Assembly: GCA_027858715.1 (NCBI GenBank)
Contig: JAQICD010000016.1
Span: 1 to 39,305, forward strand
DNA from: Prolixibacteraceae bacterium
GTDB lineage: Bacteria > Bacteroidota > Bacteroidia > Bacteroidales > Prolixibacteraceae
Direction of reading: 5' to 3'
DNA length: 39,305 nucleotides
This document shows, in pieces, positions 1 through 9,879 of this stretch (its first letter is position 1; every line of letters begins with the position of its first letter). The notes under the pieces were generated by a model that saw nothing but the letters and a program-made list of their open reading frames with translations, was not told the origin of the DNA and made no database searches. Made by a program: the position numbers and the translations under genes.

Positions 1-1127
1 CGGCTTTTACCTGTTCCATATTGTGCAAACCAGTCACCACCTTTATCAATAATCGCATTGATGTTTGCCAATGTCTCCACGTTGTTCAGCACGGTAGGTT
101 TGCCCCAAAGTCCGGCAGTAGTAGGAAATGGCGGACGAGGACGTGGTTCTCCGCGCTTGCCTTCAATCGATGCCATCAGTGCCGTTTCTTCACCACATAC
201 AAAAGCACCGGACCCCATGCGTATATCAAGTTCAAAATCGACACCTGTACCCAGGATGTTTTTGCCAATGAGCCCCATTTCGCGGGCATCGTCTATGGCC
301 TTCGCCAGGCGTTCGATGGCCAGCGGGTATTCGGCGCGTACATAAACAAAACCGCGGGTAGCCCCAATGGTATATCCACCAATGACCATGCCTTCAACCA
401 CACTATGAGGGTCGCCTTCGAGCGTACTGCGATCCATGTAGGCTCCGGGGTCGCCTTCGTCGGCATTGCAAAGCATATATTTTTGATCGGCCTTTTCTTT
501 CTTGGCAAAACTCCATTTCATCCAGGTTGGAAATCCGGCACCACCACGACCCCGCAATCCCGATTTTTTCATCTCATCAATCACACGGTCGGGTGAATAA
601 TCGGTTAACACTTTACGTAATGAAGCATAGCCACCAGCCTCGATATAATCGTTAATGTTCGTGGGGTCGATATTTCCACAGCGTCGTAAAACAATTTTCC
701 GCTGGCGGTTAAAAAGCTTGATGTCGTTGGTGTTGGCTATGGGTTTGCCATCTTCATCGGAATGATAAAGCAGGCGTTCAACCGGTTTGTCATTTAAAAG
801 GTGCTGCTCTACAAGTTCGTCGATATCGGCAAGCTGAACATTTTCGTAGAAAACGCCTGATTTTTTCATCATTATTACCGGCCCTTTGGAACATGGCCCC
901 ATACATCCGGTAGTTTTAATGATGAACCGCTTGTCGATTCCCCGTTTTTCGAGGTTAGCCTTCAATTCAGAATGAACATTGAGCGACCCGCAAGCAATAC
1001 AGCCACCACCGGTACAAACCTGTATTATTTCATCAGCCTGGTTGTTGGTATCTTTGTATTCTTCAGTTAGTTTACCGGAATAATTATCGAATTCTCCGGG
1101 TGAAGTAAATTTATTTTGTGTACTCAT
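1..1127 (-). CDS. NADH-binding subunit of NADP-reducing/bifurcating [FeFe] hydrogenase or NuoF family (HndC/HydB-like), 3' end outside window
   Basis: Manual reverse-strand translation from ATG at 1127: MSTQNKFTSPGEFDNYSGKLTEEYKDTNNQADEIIQVCTGGGCIACGSLNVHSELK...SGLRGRGGAGFPTWMKWSFAKK...CNADEGDPGAYMDRSTLEGDPHSVVEGM...GAFVCGEETALMASIEGKRGEPRPRPPFP; has the NuoF FMN/NAD motifs plus an N-terminal 2Fe-2S thioredoxin-like domain. Missing from the ORF track because it runs off the window. Confidence 0.93.
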   Translation of the reverse strand, partial: MSTQNKFTSPGEFDNYSGKLTEEYKDTNNQADEIIQVCTGGGCIACGSLNVHSELKANLEKRGIDKRFIIKTTGCMGPCSKGPVIMMKKSGVFYENVQLADIDELVEQHLLNDKPVERLLYHSDEDGKPIANTNDIKLFNRQRKIVLRRCGNIDPTNINDYIEAGGYASLRKVLTDYSPDRVIDEMKKSGLRGRGGAGFPTWMKWSFAKKEKADQKYMLCNADEGDPGAYMDRSTLEGDPHSVVEGMVIGGYTIGATRGFVYVRAEYPLAIERLAKAIDDAREMGLIGKNILGTGVDFELDIRMGSGAFVCGEETALMASIEGKRGEPRPRPPFPTTAGLWGKPTVLNNVETLANINAIIDKGGDWFAQYGTGKS

Positions 1128-1198
1128 TTTGTTATCATTTGCGAAATGAACAATAAGCCTGGTTAGGGCCGTAACTGGTAAAAATGAATGAGAAGAAA

Positions 1199-1711
1199 TT
1201 ATTCGAAGCTTTTCAGTATTTCGCCAACTTTGTTAGGCTTTACACGCTGAAAAGTCTGGTCGCCAACCATAACAACAGGCGCCAGTCCGCATGCCCCAAA
1301 ACAACGGCCTACTTCAAGTGAAAATTTTCGATCGGGCGTAGTACCGCCAACAACTATATCGAGTTCGTTTTTCAAGGCACGTAAAACATCTTGTCCGCCA
1401 CGTACATAACAGGCAGTACCCAGGCAAACTCTGATAGTATGCTCGCCTTTGGGGACTGTTGAAAAATAAGAGTAAAAACCAACCACCCCGGCAACCTCGC
1501 TGTAAGGTTTTTTTAATTCTTTACTAATAATGCGGAGTGCTTTTTCGGGAAGGTAGCCAAATAGATTTTGGGCTGTTTGTAAAACCGGGATAAGCGCCCC
1601 GGGAACTGTTCTTTGTGAACGCACAATGGTTGTTAAACGTTCGTAAAGTTCGGCCTCACTTACTTTGCTGCATTGGCATGATTTTACAACGCTCTCAGAT
1701 TCATTTGCCAT
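1199..1711 (-). CDS. NuoE/HndA-like thioredoxin-fold [2Fe-2S] subunit
   Basis: ORF 170 aa with GYLPEKAL, VAGVVGFYSYFSTVPKGEHTIRVCLGTACYVRGG and GRCFGACGLAPVVMV cysteine motifs of the 24 kDa subunit family; co-directional with the NuoF-like gene. Confidence 0.93.
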   Translation of the reverse strand: MANESESVVKSCQCSKVSEAELYERLTTIVRSQRTVPGALIPVLQTAQNLFGYLPEKALRIISKELKKPYSEVAGVVGFYSYFSTVPKGEHTIRVCLGTACYVRGGQDVLRALKNELDIVVGGTTPDRKFSLEVGRCFGACGLAPVVMVGDQTFQRVKPNKVGEILKSFE

Positions 1712-1886
1712 AATACGATAAGGTTTTGTTAGTTAATTTGTCGTAATTTAGCAAGAATAGTTCGAATAATCGACTCGTAAAACATGATTAATGTTTTCAA
1801 TTTTTATGTTATTCAGCTATGTTTTTTAAAATTACGAGCTGTTGTTATCGTAGGCAGTAATCTTATTGTTTTAATAAGAATAGTTA

Positions 1887-2375
1887 TTATTTTTCCATTT
1901 CGTGTTGTAGATTAACCATTTTGATGGCCGTTATGGCAGCTTCGTCGCCTTTGTTGCCCAGTTTGCCCCCTGAACGATCAATAGCCTGTTGTTCGTTGTC
2001 GGTAGTAAGTACACCAAAAATCACTGGTATATTATAGTTCATGTTCAGTTGGGTTGTGCCTTGCGTTATCCCCTGACAAATAAAATCGAAATGCCTTGTT
2101 TCACCCTGAATTACGCATCCAAGAAGTAAAATAGCATCAACATCGGTATATTCAGCAAATAATTGTCCGCCCAGCGTAAGTTCAAATGTGCCGGGAACAT
2201 GTTTTACCACAATGTCGTCGTTGTTGGCTCCATGCTTTTGCAGAGTGTCGATTGCGCCTTTGGCCAATGCCCCAGTGATTTTATAGTTCCATTCGGCTAC
2301 AACAATCCCAAATTTCATTCCTTTGGCCGAAGGAATTGATTTGATATCGTATTCAGACAAGTTTTTTGTTGCCAT
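1887..2375 (-). CDS. ribH: 6,7-dimethyl-8-ribityllumazine synthase
   Basis: ORF 162 aa: VVAEWNYKIT...VPGTFELTLGGQ...DAILLLGCVIQGETRHFDFICQGITQG...PVIFGVLTTDNEQQAIDRSGGKLGNKGDEAA. Confidence 0.97.
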   Translation of the reverse strand: MATKNLSEYDIKSIPSAKGMKFGIVVAEWNYKITGALAKGAIDTLQKHGANNDDIVVKHVPGTFELTLGGQLFAEYTDVDAILLLGCVIQGETRHFDFICQGITQGTTQLNMNYNIPVIFGVLTTDNEQQAIDRSGGKLGNKGDEAAITAIKMVNLQHEMEK

Positions 2376-2468
2376 TGTATTGTGTTTTTATTTGTGTGCT
2401 AATTTACTATAAATAAAAAACGGGCTGCATAAAGCCGCCCGTAATATATATTGTCAGAATTTGATTGA

Positions 2469-3176
2469 TTACATATTCTGTTGGATGCGGGCTATGCTTT
2501 TTTCAACATTTACAGCATCGGTGCTACCTGGATATTCTTTTTTGATTTCATTGTAAATATCAAGAGCCTTTCCTGAATTGCCTTGTTTTTCGTAAACCAA
2601 AGCTATTTTGTTCATTATGGCAGGCGAGGTAAAATCGTTTTCGCTTACTTTTAGTGCTTTATTATAGGCTGTAATTGCTTCATCGTAGTCGCCTAGCTCA
2701 ACATAAGCATCACCCATCGCCGATTGAGCCAAAGGTGCAACCAATTTGTCGTCGGCCTTAAACTTTTTGAGATGGTCAATGGCTGCCTCGTAATCGCCAA
2801 GGTGCAGATACGAAATACCGGCATAATACTGAGCGAGTTTACCTGCGTCAGTAGAGTTATAATTATCAATAATGTCTAAAAATCCAAGCGATATACCATC
2901 GCCATTTAAAGCCAAATTAAATGAGTCTTTAGTGAAATAATTCTGTGCTCCATAGATTTGCTCTTGTGCTTCAGCATTTTTAGGACTTACATAGTATCGT
3001 TGTACTCCAAGTACACCTAAAATTACGATAATAATTCCACCTATTACATAAAGAACAAGGTTCAAATGATTTTCAAGGAACTGTTCAGTCTTTGTTAGTG
3101 CTTGTTCAACTTCCTGCATGCTGTCTTCATGCTTGATATTTTTATTTTTCGCCATCGCTAAATAGTATTTTTTCAA
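2469..3176 (-). CDS. Tetratricopeptide-repeat membrane protein
   Basis: 235 aa; one TM segment (LVLYVIGGIIIVILGVLGV) and TPR-like repeats; start may be the internal Met (MAKNKNIKHED) at about 3155. Confidence 0.85.
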   Translation of the reverse strand: MKKYYLAMAKNKNIKHEDSMQEVEQALTKTEQFLENHLNLVLYVIGGIIIVILGVLGVQRYYVSPKNAEAQEQIYGAQNYFTKDSFNLALNGDGISLGFLDIIDNYNSTDAGKLAQYYAGISYLHLGDYEAAIDHLKKFKADDKLVAPLAQSAMGDAYVELGDYDEAITAYNKALKVSENDFTSPAIMNKIALVYEKQGNSGKALDIYNEIKKEYPGSTDAVNVEKSIARIQQNM

Positions 3177-3340
3177 TTGCCCACAAAAATAGTTTTTTTT
3201 GATTATAACGTGCCATTTTACTTAACAATTTTGAAAAAATGTTTGTGCTCAATCAGGTTGAGCTGTGATTTGTTGACTTTTACAATCTGTTCTCCGAAAA
3301 TGAGTATTTTTTGTTAGAATTTTACCAATTTTGCTGAAAA

Positions 3341-4453
3341 TTGATAAGCATGTATCTGCAATCGTTATCTGTATTGGATTATAAGAATGTTGAGATGGCT
3401 GAGTTCGACTTCAGTGCGAAGTTGAATTGTTTTTTAGGCAATAATGGAGCTGGCAAAACGAATTTGCTGGATGCAATATATTATTTGTCGTTTACCAAGA
3501 GCTTTTTTAACGCAGTAGATGTTATGAATGTACGACATGGGTGTCAGATGTTTGGTATTAAGGGTGTTTATAATAGCGAAGGTGGAGAAAGCAATCAGGT
3601 TTCGGTGGGGTACAGGTTGAATCAGAAAAAACAGTTGAAACGAAATGGTAAGGCTTACAAAAGGTTAAGTGAACATATTGGTTTGTATCCTTTGGTGATG
3701 GTTTCGCCATCCGATACATCTTTAATAACCGGCGGGAGTGACGATCGTCGTAAATTTATGGATGGCGTAATTTCGCAATTCGACAACCGTTTCCTCGATG
3801 CTCTGCTTCGTTATAACCGTTTGCTAATGCAACGCAATAATTTATTGAAACAATTTGCTGCTGAAAACAGGTTTGATCAGGATACCCTTTCGATATACAA
3901 TGAACAACTTCATCAATATGGAACACATATATTTGAGAAGAGAAGAGCGTTTATTGCTGAAATAATTCCTGTTTTTCAAACATTCTATAAACATATTTCG
4001 GGCGGAAGCGAAATGGTTCAACTCGACTATCAATCAACGCTTTTTGATGGTTCGTTAAGCGAACAACTAGAAGATAATCAGCATAAAGACAGATTGATAC
4101 AATTTACTTCGGTTGGTGTTCATAAGGATGATTTGTTGCTGAGCCTGGGTGATTATCCCATGAAAAAGGTAGGTTCACAGGGGCAAACCAAAACCTATCT
4201 GGTTGCTTTAAAACTGGCACAATTTGAATATTTGAAAAAGCAGAGCGAAATAAAGCCTATATTGTTGCTCGATGATGTTTTTGATAAGCTTGATGCAAAT
4301 CGTGTTGAGAAAATTATCCAGTTGGTGTCTGATGATAAGTTTGGACAAATCTTTTTAACGGATACCAATCGCGAACACCTTGAAAGTATAGTTGAAAAAG
4401 TTGGTTCGCATTATTGCATTTTTAGAATTAATAACGGAGAAGTTGAACAATGA
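3341..4453 (+). CDS. recF: DNA replication and repair protein RecF
   Basis: 370 aa; Walker A FLGNNGAGKTNLLDAIYYLSFTKSFF and Walker B KPILLLDDVFDKLDANR; likely start MYLQSLSVLDYKN. Confidence 0.97.
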   Translation: MISMYLQSLSVLDYKNVEMAEFDFSAKLNCFLGNNGAGKTNLLDAIYYLSFTKSFFNAVDVMNVRHGCQMFGIKGVYNSEGGESNQVSVGYRLNQKKQLKRNGKAYKRLSEHIGLYPLVMVSPSDTSLITGGSDDRRKFMDGVISQFDNRFLDALLRYNRLLMQRNNLLKQFAAENRFDQDTLSIYNEQLHQYGTHIFEKRRAFIAEIIPVFQTFYKHISGGSEMVQLDYQSTLFDGSLSEQLEDNQHKDRLIQFTSVGVHKDDLLLSLGDYPMKKVGSQGQTKTYLVALKLAQFEYLKKQSEIKPILLLDDVFDKLDANRVEKIIQLVSDDKFGQIFLTDTNREHLESIVEKVGSHYCIFRINNGEVEQ

Positions 4454-4740
4454 GACGAAGAGAAACACAAAAAATAAGCGATATATTAAAGCAGGTCGTT
4501 AATAATTCGGCATATGAACAAAAATTACTGGAGACCAAGCTAATTAATAACTGGGGAGAAGTTTTGGGTGCTGGTGTTGCTAATTCAACTTCTTCAATTT
4601 TTATTAGAAACAAAACTTTATTTGTACATATTGAATCACCAGTTGTTCGGCACGAATTGTTTATGATGCGTTCACGGATTTTAGCATCATTGAACGAAAG
4701 TGTAGGCTCTACTGTTATTCACAATATCATATTCAAATAA
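4450..4740 (+). CDS. DUF721 (DciA-like) family protein
   Basis: 96 aa directly after recF with 4-bp overlap; INNWGEVLGAGVANSTSS...LFVHIESPVVRHELFMMRSRILASLNE pattern. Confidence 0.85.
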   Translation: MRRRETQKISDILKQVVNNSAYEQKLLETKLINNWGEVLGAGVANSTSSIFIRNKTLFVHIESPVVRHELFMMRSRILASLNESVGSTVIHNIIFK

Positions 4741-4747
4741 CAATTAT

Positions 4748-5077
4748 ATGGAGATATTAACTCATCCCGAACAGTTTGACAAGATATTAGCGGATAACCC
4801 TTTGGTTTTAGCCTATTTTTCGGGCGAAAATTGTAATGTTTGCAGATCTTTGCGTCCTAAAGTCGAAATGCTTGTTGAACAGCAATTCCCATCTGTAAAA
4901 TATGTTGAAATTAAATCGGAGAATGCACCTTATATTACAGCAAGATACAGCGTGTTTTCTGTGCCCGTCGTAATTTTCTTCGTCGAGGGACGCGATTACA
5001 TTCGTGAAGCTCGCAATATTAGTATTGCTGAATTATCAGATAAAATAGAAAAAATTGTTGACTTGTATGAGCAGTAA
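4748..5077 (+). CDS. Thioredoxin-family protein
   Basis: 109 aa; LAYFSGENCNVCRSLRPKVE active-site-like CNVC and SVFSVPVVIFF cis-Pro region. Confidence 0.88.
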   Translation: MEILTHPEQFDKILADNPLVLAYFSGENCNVCRSLRPKVEMLVEQQFPSVKYVEIKSENAPYITARYSVFSVPVVIFFVEGRDYIREARNISIAELSDKIEKIVDLYEQ

Positions 5078-5486
5078 GAAATATGATTTTGAACTTGAGT
5101 TCAAAGTACGTGATTACGAATGCGACCTTCAAGGAGTCGTAAACAATTCGGTATATCAGAATTACCTTGAACATACCCGCCATGAATTTATGAAAAATAT
5201 TGGTTTGAATTTTAGTGATCTGTATGAACGTGGAATAATGGCTGTGGTTGCGCGTATTGATCTGGCCTACAAACAACCGCTGGTGAGCGATGATGTGTTT
5301 GTGAGTAGGCTGAGCGTTGAACACAGCGGATTGAAATATATATTTTATCAGGATATTTATCGCCTTCCTGATGAAAAGATATGCCTTAAAGGTGTTGTTA
5401 CGACAACTACTTTAATAAATGGCAGATTGGCAACCTCCGACGAAATTGTGGGTGCAATTAAAGAGGTTGTTGAGAAACGAGAGTGA
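5055..5486 (+). CDS. Acyl-CoA thioesterase (4HBT/YbgC-like hotdog fold)
   Basis: 143 aa; VRDYECDLQGVVNNSVYQNYLEHTRHEFMKNIGL hotdog signature; likely start at internal MSSKKYDFE. Confidence 0.9.
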   Translation: MLTCMSSKKYDFELEFKVRDYECDLQGVVNNSVYQNYLEHTRHEFMKNIGLNFSDLYERGIMAVVARIDLAYKQPLVSDDVFVSRLSVEHSGLKYIFYQDIYRLPDEKICLKGVVTTTTLINGRLATSDEIVGAIKEVVEKRE

Positions 5487-5521
5487 TAAATAGAATATCG
5501 GATAAATAAACTGAAAAGATA

Positions 5522-6106
5522 TTGGAATCAAACCTGTATATAATCTCGGGGTGCAACGGGGCAGGAAAAACAACGGCATCGTACACCGTATTGCCCGAAA
5601 TGCTTAATTGCGAAGAATTTGTGAATGTTGACGAAATAGCCAAAGGGCTTTCGCCATTTAATCCCGACAAAGCAGCAATTGAAGCCGGCAAGCTGATGTT
5701 GAAAAAAATGCACACGCTTATTGCCGCTAAAAAAGATTTTGCATTTGAAACAACTTTGTCGCCACGTAGCTATGTAAACCTTGTGCAGCTTGCCCACGAT
5801 AGTGGTTACCACATTACCTTACTTTTTTTCTGGTTAAATTCAGTCGATTTGGCTGTTGAGCGAGTTAAGAGCAGGGTTAGGGAAGGCGGACACGACATTG
5901 CAGAACATGTAATAAAAAGACGCTACAAAACCGGTTTGATAAACCTTTTTCAGCGTTACATCCCAGTTTGTGATTACTGGATGATTTTTGATAACTCAAA
6001 TCTGAAAGCAGAGTTTGTAGCCGAAGGGTATTTAAACAATGGTAGAATTATCAAAAATAATTCTATATTTGAGCAGATTTTTCAAACATATAACAATGTT
6101 GGATAG
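5522..6106 (+). CDS. Zeta-toxin-like P-loop ATPase/kinase
   Basis: 194 aa; LYIISGCNGAGKTTASYTVLPEML Walker A, NVDEIAKGLSPFNP, FAFETTLSPRSYV, CDYWMIFDNS. Translation appears to start with TTG. Confidence 0.85.
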   Translation: MESNLYIISGCNGAGKTTASYTVLPEMLNCEEFVNVDEIAKGLSPFNPDKAAIEAGKLMLKKMHTLIAAKKDFAFETTLSPRSYVNLVQLAHDSGYHITLLFFWLNSVDLAVERVKSRVREGGHDIAEHVIKRRYKTGLINLFQRYIPVCDYWMIFDNSNLKAEFVAEGYLNNGRIIKNNSIFEQIFQTYNNVG

Positions 6107-6257
6107 GGAAAACACGATCAAAGAAAAGATTTTAGAGGGGCTCGATTTGTCGTATAAACGATTGATAAAGAGCAAAAGAGAGAGAAACACCGAACTGGTT
6201 GTTTCCGAAAATGGTAAAATAGTACGCTTAAAGCCTCACGACATCAAATGTGAGTGA
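6096..6257 (+). CDS. Small (53 aa) partner of the zeta-toxin-like gene, candidate antitoxin
   Basis: ATG at 6096 overlaps the 3' end of the ATPase gene (stop TAG 6104-6106): MLDRENTIKEKILEGLDLSYKRLIKSKRERNTELVVSENGKIVRLKPHDIKCE. Confidence 0.7.
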   Translation: MLDRENTIKEKILEGLDLSYKRLIKSKRERNTELVVSENGKIVRLKPHDIKCE

Positions 6258-6306
6258 AATGGGTTAAATAGTGTTTAAAGCACGAAAAGAAATTATAAAA
6301 AATGTT

Positions 6307-6336
6307 AAAACACGTAGCGTCAGTTACGTGTTTTTT
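6307..6336. terminator. Bidirectional intrinsic terminator between the zeta-toxin pair and rsmD
   Basis: AAAACACGTA - 8 nt loop GCGTCAGT - TACGTGTTTTTT: 10-bp perfect stem with A-tract and T-tract; lies between convergent genes. Confidence 0.8.
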
Positions 6337-6865
6337 ATTGCCCGAAAAATGAAAAGTGTACTTTGCCATATTTTCGTGTTTCTACAAATCCTGAATTTTC
6401 CTTAAAATTATAGTTCGAGGGGTGTTCTACGATTAAGATGCCGCCAGGCGATAATAAATTCTGGTTAAGGATTAGCTGAGGTATTTCGTTAAACTGTGGA
6501 TGGTCGTATGGGGGGTCGGCGAAAATTAAATCGAACTTACGCTTCTCACTTTTCAGATATCGAAATACGTCAGTACGATACACGATGGCTTTTAATTCCA
6601 GTTTTGCCAGGACTGATTTAATAAATTGAACATGTTTGAAATTCACTTCAACCAAGGTCACGTTTTTACATCCGCGGGATAAAAATTCAAAACTTATACT
6701 GCCGGTACCTGCAAACAGATCGAGTACCGAAGTTTCATCAAAATTTATCCGGTTATGAAGTATATTGAAAAGTCCTTCCTTTGCTATATCAGTTGTTGGT
6801 CTGGCCTTGAAAGTTTTACCCGGGTTGAAAATTCTCCCTCTGAGTTCTCCTCCTATTATTCGCAT
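6335..6865 (-). CDS. rsmD: 16S rRNA (guanine(966)-N(2))-methyltransferase RsmD
   Basis: 176 aa: MRIIGGELRGRIF...ARPTTDIAKEGLFNIL...VLDLFAGTGSISFEFLSRG...FDLIFADPPYD. Confidence 0.96.
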   Translation of the reverse strand: MRIIGGELRGRIFNPGKTFKARPTTDIAKEGLFNILHNRINFDETSVLDLFAGTGSISFEFLSRGCKNVTLVEVNFKHVQFIKSVLAKLELKAIVYRTDVFRYLKSEKRKFDLIFADPPYDHPQFNEIPQLILNQNLLSPGGILIVEHPSNYNFKENSGFVETRKYGKVHFSFFGQ

Positions 6866-7722
6866 AAAGCTAGTTCTAATAATGGTAAATAAATGTGTGC
6901 CGGCTTTTTATAAAAGGTATAGCTAACGGTATATTGATGGTTGTAATGTGCAAACGAAATTTTGTTAAAATAAGACTTTAACAGTTTGTGAAACGATCCG
7001 TTTTCGTAAAAATCGCCATAAAGATAAATTGAGGTGTTGTTTGCTGAACTTTGCTCTTTTGCCATATTAAGCAAATAGAAAAGTTCGTCATTTTCATTTT
7101 TTGCGTAAAACGAATTGAAAACAAGAAGCTTCTGGTTTTCAAAAAAAGCAATATGAAGTATATGGTTGTGTTTGTAAACTGACACCTGTGGTGCAGTTGG
7201 CATATTTGCCTCACCACGTAAAAGCATAACAGTTGATGGGGGCACGAAAGATGCATTATTGATCTTTTCGGTAAAAAATTGATGAACTATGCCCGGTATC
7301 AAAGATAGTTGTGTCTTATTATTTAAATAATCTTTCCTGACAATAACATCATCACGTTCTTTCGTAAAGCAAAGCTTCAGTATTTCATCTTCATTTTTTA
7401 ATGAAATAGCTTTAGGCGAGATTAATGTTTTTTGAGTAATATAACATATTGTTACTTTTCTGAAATTTTGTGTTAGAATTTTTTCATCATTATAAATATC
7501 GGCAATCTCATTTTTCAGTTGATAGGGGGTTGCACAAATCAGGTAATAGTCGATTAGTACCGTAAATTTTTCGATGTGTGGGTCGTACACAGAAAAAGAA
7601 AATCCATCCAGCGAACACTGGATGGATAATACATAATTTTTACAACTATTTATGTCGAATGTTTCGTCGATAAATTGTAATGAGGGTTGCATATGAAATT
7701 GGTTATTCCCAGTTACCGGCAT
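6856..7722 (-). CDS. DUF3822 family protein
   Basis: 288 aa between rsmD and a hypothetical gene, typical Bacteroidetes arrangement; actin-like fold family pattern (LSIQCSLDGFSFSVYD...). Confidence 0.75.
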   Translation of the reverse strand: MPVTGNNQFHMQPSLQFIDETFDINSCKNYVLSIQCSLDGFSFSVYDPHIEKFTVLIDYYLICATPYQLKNEIADIYNDEKILTQNFRKVTICYITQKTLISPKAISLKNEDEILKLCFTKERDDVIVRKDYLNNKTQLSLIPGIVHQFFTEKINNASFVPPSTVMLLRGEANMPTAPQVSVYKHNHILHIAFFENQKLLVFNSFYAKNENDELFYLLNMAKEQSSANNTSIYLYGDFYENGSFHKLLKSYFNKISFAHYNHQYTVSYTFYKKPAHIYLPLLELALCE

Positions 7723-8344
7723 TATTTGTAGGTTCTAAAATTGAGCCCACTTTTAATCCGGGGTAACGTTCGTTTTTCCTTCTTCTTTCATTCAGATTAG
7801 TTATCTCCTGCTTATATTCATCTTCTAATTCTAAAAGTATCTGGTTGTTGTGAGCACGAGCTTCAAAAACAGGGACATCAATTCCAGAGCCGGTTGTAAT
7901 AATTGTTTGACCAATCCAAAATACCTGTCCACCGGAATTTGGAATAATTTTGAGGTCACCGATTAGGTAATTTTTCGAGAACACTTCTTCCAGAACACTA
8001 ACTTTAATTGTATCGCGGATAATTAATCCTTTTTTCATTGCAGCTTGTTCATCCAATCCGGCTTCCATCATACTGTCGGTTAACATACCAATTTTACGAA
8101 TCTGTGGAATTGAATCGTGTTTCACAAAATTGATGAGTAAATCCCAGTTACCTGAATAATGATCATGAACATTTTCGTATGCTACCTGCGCTTTACGGAT
8201 ATCCTTTAAGCGTTCAACAACTTCAGCATATCGTGCCTCTTTTTCTTTTTCAAAAGTAATAGGTGTTTGAATGGTATCCCATATTGCATACGCTAAAATT
8301 GCCGCTCCAGCGATGAGTAAAATTTGAATGATAATACGTTTCAT
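7703..8344 (-). CDS. Conserved hypothetical single-TM protein
   Basis: 213 aa; N-terminal TM (IIIQILLIAGAAILAYAIWDTI), overlaps the DUF3822 gene by 20 bp. Confidence 0.75.
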   Translation of the reverse strand: MKRIIIQILLIAGAAILAYAIWDTIQTPITFEKEKEARYAEVVERLKDIRKAQVAYENVHDHYSGNWDLLINFVKHDSIPQIRKIGMLTDSMMEAGLDEQAAMKKGLIIRDTIKVSVLEEVFSKNYLIGDLKIIPNSGGQVFWIGQTIITTGSGIDVPVFEARAHNNQILLELEDEYKQEITNLNERRRKNERYPGLKVGSILEPTNNAGNWE

Positions 8345-8436
8345 TATTTTTTTCTTAATGGTTTTTGAATGCTATGACTGCAAATTTATAAAAAAAATCA
8401 GATTATGTTTCTCCATAAAAATTAATTTCGTGCAAT

Positions 8437-9879
8437 ATGTTTGAAAAACGACTGAGTGATTTAATAATATCGGAATTAGGAGTTGAGCCAACTACTAGTC
8501 AAACAGCTGCTATTGAGCAAATAGCGAGGTTTTTATTTGATGATAACCAGTTTGGAATTTTTTTATTAAAAGGATATGCCGGAACCGGAAAAACTTTATT
8601 GGTGAGCACACTGGTTGAGGTTTTGAAACAGTTTAGGATTAAGACCGAATTGTTGGCACCTACCGGTCGTGCTGCAAAAGTGCTGGCTCAGTATGCTAAC
8701 AAGCAGGCGTTTACCATACATAAAAAGATTTATAGACAGCAGTCAACGACTGATGGTTTTGGCCGCTTTGTTCTCAATTATAACAATTCATCGTCAACAC
8801 TTTTTATTGTCGATGAGGCTTCGATGTTATCAAATTCTTCGTTTGAACAATCTGTTTTTGGTTCGGGACATTTACTCGACGACTTAATCGAATATGTTTA
8901 CAATGGTAAAAATTGTCGTTTAATGTTGGTTGGAGATACTGCACAGTTGCCTCCGGTTGGGTTAACAATAAGTCAGGCACTCGATGCTGAAGTATTGAAA
9001 GGCTTTGGGATGGATGTGTTTTCGGCGGTTCTGAAAGATGTTGTAAGGCAGGCTATTGAATCGGGCATTCTGTATAATGCAACGGCACTTCGTTTACGTA
9101 TTAAGCATCAGCAAACAAAGTCTTTTTTCCCAATAAAGCATGAATCGTTGCCCGATATTGTTCGTATTGGAGGCGAAAATTTAATCGAAACCATAAGTGG
9201 GTGCTATGATAAATATGGCGAAACAGAAACAATTGTGGTAACCCGTTCTAACAAAAGGGCAAATCGGTTTAACCAGGGAATCCGGAACTCAATTTTGTGG
9301 CGCGAAGACGAACTTTCATCAGGCGATTTGATTATGGTGGTAAAAAATAATTATCATTGGATTGCTCCTGATGAAAATCTAGATTTTATTGCCAATGGTG
9401 ATATTGGTAGAATTATGCGCATTCACAAAACAGAAGAAATGTATGGTTTTCGATTTGCAGATGTTACGCTTCAGTTAATTGACTACGACTATCTTGAAAT
9501 AGACTGTAAGATTTTTTTGGATACACTTACCATTGATGCTGCGTCGTTTGGAGAAAACGAAAATAAAAAGCTATTCAGTGCTGTTCAGGAAGATTATCTT
9601 CATATTGGGAATCGAAAAAAGCGATGGAAGGAAATTAAGGAAAATCCATATTTTAATGCCCTGCAGGTGAAATTTGCTTATGCTGTTACCTGCCATAAAG
9701 CGCAAGGCGGCCAGTGGGATGCTGTTTTTGTTGATCATGGCTATTTAACCGAAGACATGCTGGAAGTTGACTATTTGAGATGGTTTTATACAGCTTTTAC
9801 CCGACCTAAAAAAATGCTTTACCTGGTGAATTTCGACAAAGGATTTTTTAACGATGAAGAGGATGAGGTTTTAGATTGA
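8437..9879 (+). CDS. RecD-like ATP-dependent DNA helicase (AAA_30 / UvrD C-terminal)
   Basis: 480 aa; FLLKGYAGTGKTLLVSTL, LAPTGRAAKVL, LFIVDEASML, LMLVGDTAQLPPVG, FAYAVTCHKAQGGQWDAVFVD, RWFYTAFTRPK. Confidence 0.94.
   Translation: MFEKRLSDLIISELGVEPTTSQTAAIEQIARFLFDDNQFGIFLLKGYAGTGKTLLVSTLVEVLKQFRIKTELLAPTGRAAKVLAQYANKQAFTIHKKIYRQQSTTDGFGRFVLNYNNSSSTLFIVDEASMLSNSSFEQSVFGSGHLLDDLIEYVYNGKNCRLMLVGDTAQLPPVGLTISQALDAEVLKGFGMDVFSAVLKDVVRQAIESGILYNATALRLRIKHQQTKSFFPIKHESLPDIVRIGGENLIETISGCYDKYGETETIVVTRSNKRANRFNQGIRNSILWREDELSSGDLIMVVKNNYHWIAPDENLDFIANGDIGRIMRIHKTEEMYGFRFADVTLQLIDYDYLEIDCKIFLDTLTIDAASFGENENKKLFSAVQEDYLHIGNRKKRWKEIKENPYFNALQVKFAYAVTCHKAQGGQWDAVFVDHGYLTEDMLEVDYLRWFYTAFTRPKKMLYLVNFDKGFFNDEEDEVLD

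Noticed and set aside
21-596. 191-aa + strand ORF (and 58..345 +, 293..508 -)
   Set aside because: Shadow frames over the well-supported minus-strand HndC/NuoF-like gene, which the ORF track missed because it is cut by the window edge.
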